Counted from the first letter of the stretch, positions 43,807-53,591 are shown. The stretch is DNA of 64,000 nucleotides from Symmachiella dynata (GCF_007747995.1 NZ_CP036276.1:2161001-2225000); one strand, 5' to 3'. Notes: generated from the letters alone by a model not told the origin. Numbers and translations: made by a program.

Positions 43807-45093
43807 GTGACTTCTGAATTGCAATCGCACAAAGATACGGACGCCGTTTCTGAGTCGCGCTCCGGCGGACAAGGACAGGGCTTGTTTCCCACCGCATCAG
43901 TGTGCGTGGTTGGGTTAGGATACATTGGATTACCGACAGCCAGCATTTTGGCCAGCAAGGGGTATCAAGTCGCCGGTGTGGATGTTCGCGAAGAGGTCGT
44001 GGAGACGATCAATCGTGGCGAAATTCATATCGAGGAACCGGATCTGGACGTGCTTGTCAAAGCGGTGGTAGCCAACAATCGGCTCAAGGCGATTCGCGAG
44101 CCGCAACCGGCAGATGTGTTTATCATTTGCGTACCCACACCATTCACCGGCGATCATAAACCGGATCTGTCGTATGTCGAAAAGGCATCCAAAGCGATTC
44201 GGCCGCATGTGCGTCCGGGCAATCTGATCATTCTAGAGTCGACGAGTCCTCCACGGACGACTGAAGATGTCGTTGCCAAGCATGCGGTACCCGATGGCAT
44301 GGTGGTCGGCAAAGATGTGTTCGTCGCGCATTGTCCGGAACGTGTTTTGCCGGGGCGGATTTTGATTGAAGCGGTGGAAAACGACCGTGTTATTGGCGGC
44401 ATGACACCTGCTTGCACGCAAAAAACGAAGAGTTTTTATCAGTCATTCGTCACCGGCGAAGTCATGGCGACGACAGCGGTGTCGGCCGAATTGACCAAAT
44501 TGGTGGAAAACTCGTTCCGCGATGTGAATATCGCGTTTGCCAATGAGTTGTCGATTTTGTGCGATCATTTTGATGTCGATACGTGGGAAATCATCGAGAT
44601 GGCAAACCGCCATCCGCGGGTGAATATTCTCAGCCCGGGGCCGGGTGTGGGTGGCCACTGCATCAGCGTCGACCCTTGGTTTTTAGTCGATGCCGCTCCG
44701 GAATTGACGAATTTGATCCGCACGGCTCGCGAAGTCAACGAGAGCAAACCGCAGCATGTGATTAACAAGGTTCTGGAATTGTCCGCGCGATTTACCAATC
44801 CGGTGATCGGTTGTCTGGGGCTGACTTACAAGTCGGATGTCGACGATCTGCGGGAAAGCCCGTCGCTGGATATCACACGCGCGTTGATGAACAGTGACGC
44901 GGGCGAGGTTCTGGCCTGCGATCCGCTGATTACTGAGGATCAGTTTTCGGAATTCCCGTTACACAGCTTGGATGAAGTGCTGAAACGGTCGACGTTGATC
45001 GTGCTGCTGACGGACCATCAACAGTTTCGCGAGATTTCGCCGGCGGTACTGCACGAAAAGGTTGTCGTCGATACGCGCGGAATTTGGCGATAA
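43807..45093 (+). CDS. wecC: UDP-N-acetyl-D-mannosamine dehydrogenase
   Basis: Oxidises UDP-ManNAc to UDP-ManNAcA with NAD, giving an N-acetylated uronic acid donor. 428 residues. The Rossmann motif is GLGYIGLP (36-43), Lys231 and Asn235 lie in AELTKLVENSFRD, and the catalytic cysteine is Cys285 in GVGGHCISVDP. The C-terminal UDP-binding domain has CLGLTYKSDVDDLRESPS. It follows wecB directly, which supports the pathway assignment; UDP-glucose dehydrogenase is a less likely alternative because of this partner. Confidence 0.93.
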   Translation: MTSELQSHKDTDAVSESRSGGQGQGLFPTASVCVVGLGYIGLPTASILASKGYQVAGVDVREEVVETINRGEIHIEEPDLDVLVKAVVANNRLKAIREPQPADVFIICVPTPFTGDHKPDLSYVEKASKAIRPHVRPGNLIILESTSPPRTTEDVVAKHAVPDGMVVGKDVFVAHCPERVLPGRILIEAVENDRVIGGMTPACTQKTKSFYQSFVTGEVMATTAVSAELTKLVENSFRDVNIAFANELSILCDHFDVDTWEIIEMANRHPRVNILSPGPGVGGHCISVDPWFLVDAAPELTNLIRTAREVNESKPQHVINKVLELSARFTNPVIGCLGLTYKSDVDDLRESPSLDITRALMNSDAGEVLACDPLITEDQFSEFPLHSLDEVLKRSTLIVLLTDHQQFREISPAVLHEKVVVDTRGIWR

Positions 45094-45213
45094 TCGCTGC
45101 CTGCGAGGCGGACGGTTCGCCGTTGACTCGGTTTTGCAAGTTGAACTATAAGCCGTCGCCCATCGAGTTGGATTGGCGACGGAAGCACGGATTTTCAGGG
45201 GAAACGGCAGGGC

Positions 45214-46050
45214 ATGGCGCAATCTATCATTGCATTTGATCCGCACTCAGGCACCTCGGTGCGGGCGTTGCCCAACAATTGCTTTCAATTGGCGCGGTTT
45301 TTAGCCAAGGTGCGGCTCACGCTGTGGGTCCGCGACCGTTGGCTGGGGCTGTGGTGGTGGCTGCTGCAACCGATGGCGATGGGCGCGACGTATGTGTTCA
45401 TGGTCCGGTATGCTTTTCCGGGCGGTGCTCGGCCCTTTCATGCCTTGTTTATCATGTGCGCGCTGTTGCCGTGGACCTGCTTTATTGCTGCCACCAATCA
45501 AGCCGGTGCGTCATTTGTCGGCAATAAGAATTTGCTGAAATCCTTCCGCTTTAATTACCTAGCGCTGCCGTTGGCAGAGGTGATGGCGGCCACGTTTCGG
45601 TTTGCCTGTTCGTTTATCGTGTTGGGCATATTGATGCTCTATTACCAGGTGGCGCCAACGTTGCATCTGTTGTGGATTCCGTTGTTACTGGCAGTGCAGT
45701 TCATCTTTATGTTGGGCGTGAGCAATCTCTTGGCGGTGAGCCAGGTGTTTATTCAAGACACGCCGAACGCTTGGCAGGTGGTGAGCCGGATCTGGTTTTA
45801 TGCGAGCCCGTCGTTATACGGATTGGATCGGATTTCGGAACGCATTCCTGCCGATTATCGTTACATCTACAACATCTATATTTTGAATCCGTTTGCCACG
45901 TTATTCACCGCCTATCGAGACGTTGTCATTTATGGTCGCCAGCCGGACTTGTGGATGCTGGGGTATGTCACACTGCTAGGAAGCGTGGTTTTGGCAGTGG
46001 CGATGTTATTGGTCAGGCGGTTGCATGGCGTGCTGCCGATGCATGTTTGA
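45214..46050 (+). CDS. ABC-2 type polysaccharide export permease
   Basis: 278 residues with six TM segments. The N-terminal amphipathic helix and TLWVRDRWLGLWWWLLQPMA are typical of Wzm/TagG/KpsM-type permeases, as is SLYGLDRISERIPADYRYIY in the last loop. It likely exports a polysaccharide or its lipid-linked form across the inner membrane with the next gene's ATPase, 26 bp downstream. ATG 45214 has purine-rich sequence upstream (AGGGGAAACGGCAGGG). Confidence 0.88.
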   Translation: MAQSIIAFDPHSGTSVRALPNNCFQLARFLAKVRLTLWVRDRWLGLWWWLLQPMAMGATYVFMVRYAFPGGARPFHALFIMCALLPWTCFIAATNQAGASFVGNKNLLKSFRFNYLALPLAEVMAATFRFACSFIVLGILMLYYQVAPTLHLLWIPLLLAVQFIFMLGVSNLLAVSQVFIQDTPNAWQVVSRIWFYASPSLYGLDRISERIPADYRYIYNIYILNPFATLFTAYRDVVIYGRQPDLWMLGYVTLLGSVVLAVAMLLVRRLHGVLPMHV

Positions 46051-46076
46051 GTGCGATTTAAGGATTTTTCGCTTCC

Positions 46077-46889
46077 ATGATTCACCTTAAGGATGTGGGC
46101 GTTCGCTGCGGGCGGACGGCTCACCGTGATCGAAATTTTAATCGTCTGCTCAAGCGGACTGCGGGACGGTTGCGCAATGTGTTTGCCAAACAACCGGTCG
46201 AAATCGCGTCGTCGATGACGTCGGAATTTTGGTCGCTGCGGGATGTCTCTTTCGATATCGGCCAAGGGGAGTCCGTGGGCATCGTCGGCACCAACGGCGC
46301 CGGTAAGTCGACTTTGTTGCGGGTCGTGGGTGGGATCTATCGTCCGACGACCGGGCAAGTGACTGTCAATGGAAAAATCACACCGCTGTTGGCGCTGCAA
46401 CATGGATTCAATTCTGAACTGACCGGCATGGAAAACCTGCGAATGGCAGGTATCTTGTTGGGACTAGAACCAGAACAGTTGGAAGAGTTGATTCCGAGCA
46501 TCATCGAATTTACGGAACTCGGAAACTTCATCGACAAACCGGTGCGGACTTATTCCTCCGGCATGCTGGCCCGGTTGGGGTTTGCCGTCTCAACGGCCGT
46601 TGTCCCCGACGTCCTCATTTTGGACGAAGTGATGGGTGTGGGGGATGGAGCGTTCCGCGAGCGTTGCAAAGAACGTTTGGTGACATTGATTGATGAAGCC
46701 AGAATCTTATTACTCTGTTCGCACAATATGAATTATCTAAAAGAACGCTGCGAGCGGGTGATCTGGATGAACCGCGGACAGGTCGAGCTGGATGGTCCCG
46801 TGGATACCGTCTTGGAGCGTTATCAAGAATTTCTGTCCCTAAAGGGCAACCGGGCCGCAGCCACGACGAAACTCAAACAAGCTGGATAA
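46077..46889 (+). CDS. ABC-type polysaccharide export ATPase
   Basis: 270 residues of the Wzt/TagH/RfbE type. Walker A GTNGAGKST (71-79), signature YSSGM (159-163) and Walker B VLILDE (179-184), then the H-loop SHN. The N-terminal region of about 45 residues has a basic stretch before the fold. It lacks the C-terminal carbohydrate-binding domain of long-chain Wzt proteins. It partners the permease gene upstream. Confidence 0.9.
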   Translation: MIHLKDVGVRCGRTAHRDRNFNRLLKRTAGRLRNVFAKQPVEIASSMTSEFWSLRDVSFDIGQGESVGIVGTNGAGKSTLLRVVGGIYRPTTGQVTVNGKITPLLALQHGFNSELTGMENLRMAGILLGLEPEQLEELIPSIIEFTELGNFIDKPVRTYSSGMLARLGFAVSTAVVPDVLILDEVMGVGDGAFRERCKERLVTLIDEARILLLCSHNMNYLKERCERVIWMNRGQVELDGPVDTVLERYQEFLSLKGNRAAATTKLKQAG

Positions 46890-46932
46890 AACAATCGCCA
46901 AAAGCGCGTCGTAGCGAGGATGACTGCTAGTT

Positions 46933-48771
46933 ATGGGAACGAATGGAAGTCAGATGGGCGGGGAGACAATCACAGTGAACGGACCACGCGCGGCAACCGA
47001 TGCAAACAACGGGACGTTAAAGCGACCGCTGCGGGTGATGCATGTCTTGTCGGTCAGTATTCCACACATCAATGGCTATGCGTTGCGTAGCAAATTTATT
47101 GTGGAGACTCAGGCCGAATCCGGACACGTGGAACCGTGTGTGGTGAGCTCTCCCTTTTATCCAGGACTGAAAGGGACGGCGCAGGATTCCGAGATTGAGG
47201 GGATCCCCTATTATCGAGTGGCCAGTCCGCAGGACAAAGGTCTATTCAGCCATCCGCGGCTGCTGCCGTTTGTGCTTTTGCATTGGTCAAAAAACGTCGT
47301 GAATTGGGCAATCCCGATGTTGCGTCGTCAACGCAAAGCCGGTTTACGAGTCACGAGGCATGTCACACGCTTCGTTCAGCGCGTGTCCAAACGTTGTTTA
47401 CGATACATGGTGCGTGTGGCTCGTTGTGCGCGGCGCGTTGTGGCGACTACGGCTAAACTTGTTGAAACAGCGACCGAACCGTTCGTTGGGAAACGCATTC
47501 TCCCGGCCGTACATTTGGTGTTGCGCGTTGGTATGGTGGCCACGTGGCTGGTGTCGCGGCCGTTTGTCTCGACAGCGCAGTTTGTGGGGCGTGAAGCTTA
47601 CAAACTCATCCGCTCTTCGGGGCGTTTTTTGAAATCGCTTGTACGTCCAAACCCAGAGTCGGCGGAGGCGGAGGGCGTGCCGTTGCGAACGCGGTTGATT
47701 CGAAAATTGCAGGACAAGGAAAAGTCGTTGTTGCTGGCGATGTTCGAACGGGAATTAGTCCGACTTTGCAAGCAGGTCCAACCGGACGTGATTCATGTGC
47801 ACAGCCCGTATTTTTGCGGAGTCCCAGCGGTGAAAGCAGGGAAACGCGTCGATATTCCTGTGGTGTATGAAGTCCGCGGGATTTGGGAAGAAAGCGGCGT
47901 TGCACAAGGCAATTTCGAACGCGACAGCGACATCTATCGCATGTGGCGTCGCGAAGAGACATGGGCCATGAAAAACGCCGATGCCGTGACCTGTATCTGC
48001 GATGAGCTGCGTAAAGACATCGTCAGCCGCGGTGTGGATCCACACCGCGTGTTTGTGGCGTCCAATGCGGTCGACTCGACGTTGTTTACGCCGGCGTCAC
48101 ATTCTGCGGCCACCGTCCGGGAGATTCCCGAATCGGTGCTTGAAGTGAAACAGCAGTTGAGCAAAGTCACAATGGGCTACATCGGTAGTATTCGCCCATT
48201 GGAAGGGGTCGACGGGCTTGTGCGGGGAGCCGCCGAGGTCATCCATCGCGGACATGACGTCACTTTGCTTGTCGTTGGTGGTGGCAAGGGGATCAATGAA
48301 CTCCAAGAATTGGCCGAGGAATTGGGCATCGGCGACCGGGCGGTCTTCACCGGCCAAGTGTCGCACGATGAAGTTCAGTTTTATTACGAATTGATCGACA
48401 TCTTTGTCATTAGCCGCCCCGCGAGTCGGGTTGCGAAACTTGTGACACCGCTCAAGCCGCTTGAGGCGATGGCGATGGAAAAACCGTTGATCGTTTCGGA
48501 CCTGCCCGCGCTGCGGGAATTGGTCAACGAGGGCGAGACCGGTTTGATTTATCGCGCTGAAGATTCCGGCGATTTGGCCGATCAGTGCGGCCGCTTGATT
48601 TCTGATGCAGCTCTGCGCGAGCGTTTAGCAAAAACCGCCCGAAATTGGGTTGTAAACGAGCGCAGTTGGAGTCAAACGATCATTCCGCAACTGCATGCCT
48701 ATGCCCATGTCGTTCCCGGATTTTCCGTTCCCCAACCGGTAGAGCAAGACGCGCCAGCTAAGGCTGCTTGA
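46933..48771 (+). CDS. GT4-type glycosyltransferase with basic internal insertion
   Basis: 612 residues. The N-terminal half is a GT-B domain (RVMHVLSVSIPHINGYALRS), but residues about 118-245 are a highly basic, Val/Arg-rich segment (RRQRKAGLRV, RFVQRVSKRCLRYMVRVARC) that is absent from ordinary GT4 enzymes. The fold resumes with PDVIHVHSPYFCGVPAVKAG, VVYEVRGIWEE, a C-terminal glycosyltransferase-1 domain with GYIGSIRPLEGVDGLV and KPLEAMAMEKPLIVSDLPAL. It ends the export unit. Donor and acceptor sugars are unknown. Confidence 0.86.
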   Translation: MGTNGSQMGGETITVNGPRAATDANNGTLKRPLRVMHVLSVSIPHINGYALRSKFIVETQAESGHVEPCVVSSPFYPGLKGTAQDSEIEGIPYYRVASPQDKGLFSHPRLLPFVLLHWSKNVVNWAIPMLRRQRKAGLRVTRHVTRFVQRVSKRCLRYMVRVARCARRVVATTAKLVETATEPFVGKRILPAVHLVLRVGMVATWLVSRPFVSTAQFVGREAYKLIRSSGRFLKSLVRPNPESAEAEGVPLRTRLIRKLQDKEKSLLLAMFERELVRLCKQVQPDVIHVHSPYFCGVPAVKAGKRVDIPVVYEVRGIWEESGVAQGNFERDSDIYRMWRREETWAMKNADAVTCICDELRKDIVSRGVDPHRVFVASNAVDSTLFTPASHSAATVREIPESVLEVKQQLSKVTMGYIGSIRPLEGVDGLVRGAAEVIHRGHDVTLLVVGGGKGINELQELAEELGIGDRAVFTGQVSHDEVQFYYELIDIFVISRPASRVAKLVTPLKPLEAMAMEKPLIVSDLPALRELVNEGETGLIYRAEDSGDLADQCGRLISDAALRERLAKTARNWVVNERSWSQTIIPQLHAYAHVVPGFSVPQPVEQDAPAKAA

Positions 48772-49497
48772 GCGGCCGTTGGTGGGAATTGCACAGACGT
48801 TCAGAGACGTTGAGAACCCTCCGTCTCTCAATGGGCCAGCGCCTTTCGAGCTACTTAACAAACCGTCACAGATAGCGCGATTCGTGGCGAATGTTAGAAG
48901 CCGTATCTTCGGACCGGTTTGACTACACCGGACAATGCGCTAACCGCGCGGCCAAACGTTACTGAGTGTGCGCTAGGCTATAAAGGCCCATCATCTCAAA
49001 ATCCGAATTGAATATTGCGGTTTCGGGTAATCCCGAAATCAAGAGAGATCGTTCGGATCGTCGCGAGCTGTGAAAACAGCAGCACGCAGTCGATCAGTCT
49101 CAGTCAACAATATCAAGTTGGTCCTTTCTTCAAGTTGGGCTAAGTAGATGCTTTGCAGGCTATCGGTCGATCCGGTAAAATGCAGCATGGTAGTCCAAAC
49201 AAGGATTGGTGAAGGAAGGACACCCCAGGCCAAGGTGCCCCACGTCGTGCGCCATTTGCCGGGTCAAAAAGCTCGCATGAGAACCCGCAATTCCAGTGGG
49301 TGATCTGCTTGTGTTTTCGATCGGTTTATGGACGCACCCTCATTAGCGAGGGGAGACAGCACGGTGCCGCTGCTGGACGCGCAGGGAAGTCAGCGCGACC
49401 GGTATCACTGTGGAATGTAGAAGCATTCCGCCACAGACGCGTAACGCATTGTGCTTTCACCGACGAACCAATCCTTAGAAGCATTTAGGCTGTATTC
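48772..49497. other. Gap of 726 bp without a supported gene
   Basis: Holds a perfect 7-bp hairpin TTTCGGG/CCCGAAA at 49021-49038, next to the end of a 64-codon minus-strand frame (49039-49233) that begins with TTG and lacks recognisable features. I do not support a gene there. The region 49260-49497 must hold the promoter of the next gene. Confidence 0.4.
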
Positions 49498-50901
49498 ATG
49501 ATGTTGCACCTTGGAAAGCGGTTTGCCGTTGCCGCGTTAATGTGCGTCATTTCCGCAGACGCCCTACGAGCGGAAGAAAAAACCACTGATACCAAACCCG
49601 AAGCGAAGGTCGCCAAAACCGCTGTCGTCGTTGATCCTCTGAATGTTCAGATTGACAAAGCGATCGAAACGACCAGTAAGCGGCAACTGACCGCTGGTGT
49701 GCATACACCGTGGCAGATCATGCACGGTGTCTTGGCGTTGCGGCACGATTTTCACTTAAAGAAAAGCCGCGACAGCAAGACGACCGAGACCATCAAAGCG
49801 ATTGACTGGATGGGCAGCGGCGCATTGCACGACGGGTTGACGCTGTTTGAACGAACACAATTTGGCGGCCGCGCACGACCGTTCACAAAGCCGTATGCTT
49901 TTGAAGGACACGCCAATCAATTCTTCGGCATTTTTGTGATGTCCGACTTGCCGAATGACTTTGCATTCAAGGCGGGCCCCAATGAAGTCTCGATCGATGA
50001 CATGATCGAAAACGCAAAAATGGAAGTGAAGGTCGGTCCGGAAATCACGTGGACCTTGTGGGCGCTGAGCCATTACCTCGACACAAACGCCCAGTGGCGG
50101 AATCGTTACGGCGAAGCTTGGAGCATCGAGCGGATGGTCCAGATTCAAACGCGGGAGTCGGTGATTTCGGCCCCCTGTGGCGGCACCCACGGCCTGTTCG
50201 CGTTGGCTTATGCCCGCAACAAGCATTTGGCGACCGGCGGCAAAATTCGCGGCGTGTGGATGGAAGCGGATCAAAAGATCCAACGCTTTATCGAAGAAGG
50301 CCGCGTGCTGCAAAACCGTGATGGTTCGTTTTCGACCGAGTACTTCCGAGGACGCGGATTCAGTAACGAATTCAACGACCGAATCGCCCACTCGGGTCAC
50401 ATGTTGGAATGGCTGATGATGGCCCTGCCGCAAAGCCGTTTGAAAGAGCCGTGGGTCCGCAACGGACTGAGCCGGTTGGCAAACGATCTGGTCGAGAATC
50501 GCAAGACGGCCGCTGAATGCGGCCCGCTGTACCATGCGTTGCATTCGCTGATCTTGTATCGCTTGCGGACACGTTCGCAGGAATACGGACCGGACAAGCC
50601 GACGTTGTTGGTCAAAATGGAAAAGAAAACCGACGAGTCGCAGAAGCCGGCTGACGAGGAAAAAACAGCGGCCAAACCGACCGAGGAGAAAGCCGCTGAC
50701 AAAAAATCGGCAGAGGCGAAGTCGGACAAGCCGGCAGCTCCCGCGACAGAAGTGTCTGAATCGAAAGTGACCCCGGTGGCCGCGGAAGCGCCGAAGGAAT
50801 CGACTCCGGCAGTGGTCATCGAGGCGCCCGTCACCGACGAGGTTGAGGAAGAATCCACCAGCGAAGCCAAATCGGAAGAACAACCGGCGAAAGCTAACTG
50901 A
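49498..50901 (+). CDS. Secreted conserved planctomycete protein, alpha-helical
   Basis: 467 residues. A Sec signal (MMLHLGKRFAVAALMCVISA) precedes a helical domain (about residues 50-375) with VHTPWQIMHGVLALRHDFHL, ETVSIDDMIENAKMEV-type blocks and CGGTHGLFALAYARNKHLAT. From about residue 380 the tail is low complexity (Glu, Ala, Lys, Pro). The helix-rich central part, with repeated Trp-containing segments, recalls terpene-cyclase or glycosidase alpha/alpha barrels, but no acidic catalytic motif is clear. A strong terminator hairpin lies 28 bp downstream. Confidence 0.68.
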   Translation: MMLHLGKRFAVAALMCVISADALRAEEKTTDTKPEAKVAKTAVVVDPLNVQIDKAIETTSKRQLTAGVHTPWQIMHGVLALRHDFHLKKSRDSKTTETIKAIDWMGSGALHDGLTLFERTQFGGRARPFTKPYAFEGHANQFFGIFVMSDLPNDFAFKAGPNEVSIDDMIENAKMEVKVGPEITWTLWALSHYLDTNAQWRNRYGEAWSIERMVQIQTRESVISAPCGGTHGLFALAYARNKHLATGGKIRGVWMEADQKIQRFIEEGRVLQNRDGSFSTEYFRGRGFSNEFNDRIAHSGHMLEWLMMALPQSRLKEPWVRNGLSRLANDLVENRKTAAECGPLYHALHSLILYRLRTRSQEYGPDKPTLLVKMEKKTDESQKPADEEKTAAKPTEEKAADKKSAEAKSDKPAAPATEVSESKVTPVAAEAPKESTPAVVIEAPVTDEVEEESTSEAKSEEQPAKAN

Positions 50902-50928
50902 CAGTAGCCACGAAAAACGCATTGAGAG

Positions 50929-50970
50929 CGCCGTTGTCGGATCGTCCGCCAACGGCGTTTTGTTTTTTCT
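50929..50970 (+). terminator. Rho-independent terminator
   Basis: Arms CGCCGTTG (50929-50936) and CAACGGCG (50950-50957) followed by TTTTGTTTTTT. It serves the secreted-protein gene ending at 50901 and lies between that gene and the convergent MarC gene. Confidence 0.75.
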
Positions 50971-51071
50971 ACAAGTAATTTCAAAACCCTCTGACGCGTC
51001 ACGTAATCTCTTGTATTATAGATTCCTGAACAGGCGCAACCGGGTTTTGAAACTGGTTCAAGGCAATGTCG

Positions 51072-51680
51072 CTACTGGGCAGCGAGGGCCAGCGTGATTC
51101 CCTCGATCAGTGATTCGGTGGCCAGTGCGGCGAGAATCATGCCCATCACGCGCACCAGGATCGCGGCTCCGTTGTTGCCGATGGCGCGATGAATGCGTTC
51201 CGCAGCCAAGAGCATTGCGCCGGTGATCGCCAGAACGAGCAGCATCGTCACGGCAGTTGCCGCCTGTTCGACGATTTCGAATTGGTCGTTGTCCGTGGCC
51301 AACGTCACCGCCATGATCGCGCCGGGACTAGCGATTGAAGGAATGGCCAGTGGGAAGACGGCGACATCGTGCGGCTCATCTTCTTCGGTTTTCTTGGGAG
51401 CAGCGCTGCCAAAGATCATCTGCAGCCCGAAGAGGAACAGGATCGCGCTGCCAGCGATTTGGAATGAGGGAAGGCTGATGCCCATGGCGTCCAGCAGCAA
51501 CTGTCCCACGATGATCGTAGCCAGCAGAATGATGGCTGAATAGGCGATGCAGCGCAAGGCAATACTCTTGCGTTGCTGGGCGGAGTATGCGGCTGTGACT
51601 CCTAGAAACAGGGAGAGGGTGCCGATCGGGTCGATTGTGGCCCACAGCATCATAAAATCGCGGATCAACTTTTCGCTCAT
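51072..51680 (-). CDS. MarC family integral membrane protein
   Basis: 202 residues with about six TM segments. The family marks are MMLWATIDPIGTLSLFLGVT near the N-terminus and IAGSAILFLFGLQMIFG; the MarC (UPF0056) family has no firmly established function. A polar loop contains KKTEEDEPHDVAVFPLAIPS. It is a single gene, convergent with the secreted protein on its left. Confidence 0.86.
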   Translation of the reverse strand: MSEKLIRDFMMLWATIDPIGTLSLFLGVTAAYSAQQRKSIALRCIAYSAIILLATIIVGQLLLDAMGISLPSFQIAGSAILFLFGLQMIFGSAAPKKTEEDEPHDVAVFPLAIPSIASPGAIMAVTLATDNDQFEIVEQAATAVTMLLVLAITGAMLLAAERIHRAIGNNGAAILVRVMGMILAALATESLIEGITLALAAQ

Positions 51681-52003
51681 GGGGACGATTCCCGCTTTCC
51701 GTGCTATTTGCTTTTCCTGGATTGGTTTCTAATTGACCGGATCGACATTCCGTTTCTTAATAGGAAACGTCGTGCACGACCGCAAGCGGTCGGTTTGGGG
51801 GGGCCCCACATATGTGCGGTGAATCGGTGCATTCGCAGTGTGCTCACTCTGAGCCATGAAAACGCGTGCAGTTGACGGTGAGGCTGTGGTGGGTGGGGTG
51901 ATGGTCGATGGCAAGGCGTGTAGAGTTGCAACGGCCGGGGCATTTCATCCACAATGCACCTTGGCTGCCGTATGGATTCACTTCACGTGCAACGAGGATG
52001 TCG
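51681..52003. other. Intergenic region with a fragment of the dispersed repeat
   Basis: About 323 bp. GACCGC-aag-CGGTC followed by GGTTTGGGG (51777-51800) matches the internal hairpin of the repeats at 9036 and 13766, so this is a shortened relative. The palindromes CACATATGTG (51807-51816 region) and GGGGCCCC follow. No gene seen before ATG 52004. Confidence 0.5.
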
Positions 52004-52318
52004 ATGTCTGCGGTTCAACATATGGTTCTGGTTCAATTCAAACCGGACGTGTCAGACGAATTGATTTCGGGAATTTATCGCCAACTCGCCGAATTGCAAA
52101 CCCTGATTCCGGGAATCACCGGTTTTAGTGGCGGACCGTATGCGAGCCCGGAAGGACTCAATGGCGATTATACGCACGGTTTTCTGGTGACCTTCGAAAG
52201 TCCGGCAGCGCGTGACATTTATTTGCCGCACCCGGAACACGAACGGGTCAAAGCGGCGATTTTGCCGCACGTGGTGGCTGTGGTGGCGTTTGATTATGAA
52301 GTTCGTGACTGGAGTTGA
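52004..52318 (+). CDS. Dabb-family stress-responsive alpha-beta barrel protein
   Basis: The start is ATG 52004 (MSAVQHMVLVQFKPDVSDEL), with GAGG at a spacing of 6; the upstream ATG 51998 overlaps that site. 104 residues forming one Dabb ferredoxin-like barrel, with the family marks HMVLVQFKP, GFLVTFESPAARDIYLPH and HEHERV-type PEHERVKAAILP. Such proteins are dimeric and of varied function. It is 65 bp upstream of the FG-GAP protein gene. Confidence 0.82.
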   Translation: MSAVQHMVLVQFKPDVSDELISGIYRQLAELQTLIPGITGFSGGPYASPEGLNGDYTHGFLVTFESPAARDIYLPHPEHERVKAAILPHVVAVVAFDYEVRDWS

Positions 52319-52379
52319 TGCAGGGCATCGTCGCGACACAGGTTTTCAGAATCTACAAACTAACAAACGAGAAACAATC

Positions 52380-53591
52380 ATGATGCGCATACGTTCTGGA
52401 TTAACCGTTATTGCAATTGTGGGAGCCCTGTGCAGTGCGGTCACAGGCGAGGAGATCCGTTGGAAGCGGATTCAACTCGACGATGTGTTTCGTTCCGAAG
52501 GCGTCGCTGCCGGTGATATTAACAAAGACGGCCTGATGGACGTGGCGGCGGGGGACGTCTGGTACGAAGCTCCCGACTGGACGGTGCGTCCGTTTCGCAA
52601 AGTGGGCGAGTACAATTTTGACGGCCACTACAGCGAGAGTTTTTCCAACGAAGTGATCGACGTTAACGGCGACGGTTGGCTGGATATTGTGATCGTTGGT
52701 TTTCCCGGCAAGCCGTTCAATTGGTACGAAAACCCAAAAGGCGATTATGACGGCCATTGGAAAGCGCATGAAATTTGGCACAGCGGATGCAATGAGTCGC
52801 CGCAATTTCGTGACCTGTATGGCAACGGCAAGCCCGTGTTGTTGGTTGGTTCGCAGCCGGAAAGCCAGTTGGGGTTTTTGCCGTTGCCTGCGTCGGATAA
52901 AGCGACGGAGAAGTGGGACTTTCATGCGGTCGGTCGACCGGGCGATCCTGGCAAGAATGGTTCGCACAGGTTTTATCACGGTCTGGGCGTGGGAGACGTG
53001 AATAACGACGGTCGCAACGACGTGATGATTCCACACGGTTGGTGGGAAGCCCCGGAAAACCGGGAACAACTTCCGTGGGAATTTCACGAGTGGTCACTCT
53101 CAGTGGATGGCAAAGGCGATTCGCTGCCGGCGGCCAATATGTACGCCTATGATTTTGATCTCGACGGCGACAATGACATCGTGATGAGTTCGCCGCACGC
53201 ACATGGCATTTGGTGGTTTGAAAACGTGGGCGGCAACGACGACCCGCAGTATAAGTACCACCTGATCGACGACTCGTATTCACAAACGCACGCGCTGGAG
53301 TTGGCGGATGTGAATGACGACGGACATCTGGACCTGATCACCGGCAAACGTTTCTATGCCCATAACGGACACGATCCGGGAGGCAAGGATCCGGTCGTGA
53401 TGTATTGGTATGAAGTCCAACGCAAACCCAACACGCCGCCCAAATTTATTCCGCACGAAATCAAAGCGGGCCGCGACACCGGGATCGGGACGCAGTTCAC
53501 CGTCAAGGATTTTAACGGCGACGGCACGCTGGATCTTATTTTGGGGAATAAAAAAGGGGTCAACGTGTTGTTGCAGGAACGCGGGAAATAA
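52380..53591 (+). CDS. Secreted FG-GAP/VCBS repeat protein
   Basis: The start is ATG 52380 or 52383 (MMRIRSGLTVIAIVGALCSA), with a Sec signal. The 403-residue protein has several FG-GAP-like beta-propeller units with calcium-type loops D-x-D/N-x-D-G: AAGDINKDGLMDVAAGD, VIDVNGDGWLDIVIVGF, GVGDVNNDGRNDVMIPHG, FDLDGDNDIVMSS and DFNGDGTLDLIL. It probably folds as an integrin-like propeller outside the membrane. Next on the other strand is the giant cytochrome, convergent at 10 bp. Confidence 0.82.
   Translation: MMRIRSGLTVIAIVGALCSAVTGEEIRWKRIQLDDVFRSEGVAAGDINKDGLMDVAAGDVWYEAPDWTVRPFRKVGEYNFDGHYSESFSNEVIDVNGDGWLDIVIVGFPGKPFNWYENPKGDYDGHWKAHEIWHSGCNESPQFRDLYGNGKPVLLVGSQPESQLGFLPLPASDKATEKWDFHAVGRPGDPGKNGSHRFYHGLGVGDVNNDGRNDVMIPHGWWEAPENREQLPWEFHEWSLSVDGKGDSLPAANMYAYDFDLDGDNDIVMSSPHAHGIWWFENVGGNDDPQYKYHLIDDSYSQTHALELADVNDDGHLDLITGKRFYAHNGHDPGGKDPVVMYWYEVQRKPNTPPKFIPHEIKAGRDTGIGTQFTVKDFNGDGTLDLILGNKKGVNVLLQERGK

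Noticed and set aside
49039-49233. 64-codon minus-strand frame ending at a hairpin
   Set aside because: Starts with TTG, has no ribosome binding site and no recognisable motif; hairpin has no T-run.
49756-50952. 398-codon minus-strand frame opposite the secreted protein gene
   Set aside because: Low-complexity, antisense of a gene with signal peptide and terminator on the plus strand.
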